A DNA stretch of 7,045 nt from positions 1-7,045 of the forward strand of contig JAUWNP010000220.1 of the NCBI GenBank assembly GCA_030612585.1. The letters are read 5' to 3'. The notes under the pieces are model-generated. The model was not told where the DNA came from and ran no database searches. It saw only the letters and a list, made by a program, of their open reading frames with translations. This stretch comes from Anaerolineae bacterium (GTDB lineage: Bacteria > Chloroflexota > Anaerolineae > B4-G1). Numbering within the stretch: position 1 is the first letter of the stretch; every line of letters begins with the position of its first letter. Position numbers and translations under genes: made by a program. Positions 6,254 through 7,045 of the stretch are shown piece by piece.

Positions 6254-7045
6254 CTACTGAGGCGTGATGTACTTGGCCGCCACCCAGCCGATGCGCCCTT
6301 GTTCGTCGCGCACTTCCACCCATTCAACGCCGTCCGAGGTTTCGCTCCGGTATAGTAATTCCACACGCTCGCCCTCGCGCAGCGTCCTGGCGATGGCGCC
6401 GCCCGGCGTCCGGCGCAGGAACAGGCCACGCCCGCCCGTGCCCGACACGACGGCGACCACGGGTGTGGGGGTAAGCGTCGGCGTCGGCGTAGATGTAGGT
6501 GTGGTTGTGGGCGTGGGTGTGGGCGTGTCGGTTGGTGTTGGGCTGAGCGTGGGTATGGGTGATGGTGTGCTGGTGGGCGTGGGGGTAGAGGTCGGCCCCG
6601 GCGTGGGCATGGGCGTGAAGGTCGGTGGCACAAACGGATCGAGCCGGGTGATGGGGATCACCGTTAGTGCCAATGCCACCGGCCGTTGCAAGCGCAATGC
6701 CACACGCTCCTGCAAATCCACGGTCTCCTGGTGCAACACCGGGCGCGTGGCGCGCACGTGTACTTCCAGGTGCACCGTCTGGCCGTCGTCGCCGGTGATC
6801 TGCCAGTTGGCCAGTTCCACCTGGCCCATGGCGGCTACTTCTTCTGCCAGGGCTGCCTGCACGGTGCGCTGAAAGGCGGCTTCGCGCAATGCATTGACCG
6901 GCCCCACGCCCAGCACAGCCGACACAGCCACCAATAGTGCCACCATACCCAGTACCCCGCTGCGGAACACTCGCCTGCGCTTCTGCTTGCCCGGCTCCGG
7001 CCGGAAGCCCAGCCACAGGAAGATCAGGCCGCCGGCCCCGCTGAT
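6254..7045 (-). CDS. DUF389 membrane protein C-terminus with Thr/Pro linker and SH3b domain (5' end missing)
   Basis: The frame enters from the right edge, so 263 residues are visible. It opens with [18 protein letters not shown], the end of the last helices of the DUF389 (TIGR00341-like) core, followed by a basic stretch KQKRRR and another helix (about 29-49). A soluble segment at ~50-136 follows, ending [11 protein letters not shown], which fits the usual C-terminal part of these proteins. Then come a Thr/Pro/Ser linker of about 55 residues (~140-196) and a C-terminal SH3b-like domain (197-263) with [22 protein letters not shown] and [13 protein letters not shown]. By the positive-inside rule the basic stretch is cytoplasmic and the linker and SH3b domain are outside, where SH3b domains often bind cell-wall or surface polymers. 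DUF389 function is unknown. A GTG at 6970 could be mistaken for a start, but the upstream codons are clearly part of the family. Confidence 0.82.
   Translation of the reverse strand: MSGAGGLIFLWLGFRPEPGKQKRRRVFRSGVLGMVALLVAVSAVLGVGPVNALREAAFQRTVQAALAEEVAAMGQVELANWQITGDDGQTVHLEVHVRATRPVLHQETVDLQERVALRLQRPVALALTVIPITRLDPFVPPTFTPMPTPGPTSTPTPTSTPSPIPTLSPTPTDTPTPTPTTTPTSTPTPTLTPTPVVAVVSGTGGRGLFLRRTPGGAIARTLREGERVELLYRSETSDGVEWVEVRDEQGRIGWVAAKYITPQ
6458..6625 (-). repeat. Low-complexity Thr/Pro coding repeat
   Basis: Degenerate repeats of Thr-Pro-containing dipeptides and tetrapeptides ([12 protein letters not shown]) encoded by GGTGTGGGCGTG-like units on the plus strand. They form the flexible linker of the DUF389 protein. 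The plus-strand frame gives only a Val/Gly repeat and is not a gene. Confidence 0.85.

Noticed and set aside
5435..6355. Long plus-strand open frame (306 codons)
   Set aside because: It lies antisense to the DUF368 gene and crosses its promoter and the palindromic element. The product is Gln/His/Arg-rich with no recognisable domain, typical of a shadow frame in GC-rich DNA.
6264..6872. Plus-strand Val/Gly-repeat protein
   Set aside because: This is the complement of the Thr/Pro linker of the DUF389 protein. The repeat is explained by the coding strand.

Overview
The window is a 7 kb high-GC bacterial contig end. All seven recognisable genes lie on the minus strand, so transcription runs right to left. 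A Thr-Pro-rich extracytoplasmic linker joined to an SH3b domain, a DUF389 membrane protein, and many small palindromes and heptamer repeats (several inside reading frames) suggest Chloroflexota, probably an Anaerolineae-like lineage. That assignment is inference from style; no marker gene is present.

From right to left: (1) 7045-6254 is the C-terminal part of a DUF389 membrane protein with a Thr/Pro linker and an SH3b domain. (2) 6253-6029 is an intergenic stretch holding a 134-bp imperfect palindrome with nested inverted repeats and a good sigma70-type promoter. (3) 6028-5174 is a complete DUF368 protein, the family of PopT undecaprenyl-phosphate translocases. (4) 5118 to the left edge is a tightly packed six-gene cluster for a Mrp/Mbh/complex I-like membrane module: MbhD-like, MbhE-like, NuoK-like, a long divergent NuoL-like protein, a well-conserved NuoM-like protein, and the N-terminal third of a NuoN/MrpD-like protein. 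Stop and start codons overlap or nearly touch (ATGA at 4508-4511, GTGA at 680-683), as expected for a translationally coupled operon. No hydrogenase, NuoB/C/D/H, MrpB or MrpE/F/G gene is visible; some may lie beyond the left edge.

The six cluster products should form a proton- or Na+/H+-translocating membrane complex: three ND2/4/5-type subunits plus the small linking subunits. The NuoM-like subunit keeps the full Glu/Lys proton-path set. The NuoL-like subunit has lost several of these residues, and the NuoK-like subunit has Lys where NuoK has an essential Glu. Between its last two membrane segments the NuoL-like subunit carries a 27-residue (81-bp) tandem repeat, where complex I NuoL has its lateral helix.

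The most unusual theme is coding sequence made from small repeats. Three unrelated palindromes (475-507, 2894-2927, 3851-3899) are read in frame as apparent loop insertions in two antiporter subunits. Heptamer repeats form the C-terminus of the MbhE-like protein and overlap the end of the MbhD-like gene.

The first ~75 bases, including 40 consecutive C, look like an assembly or sequencing artefact at the contig end and should not be interpreted biologically.
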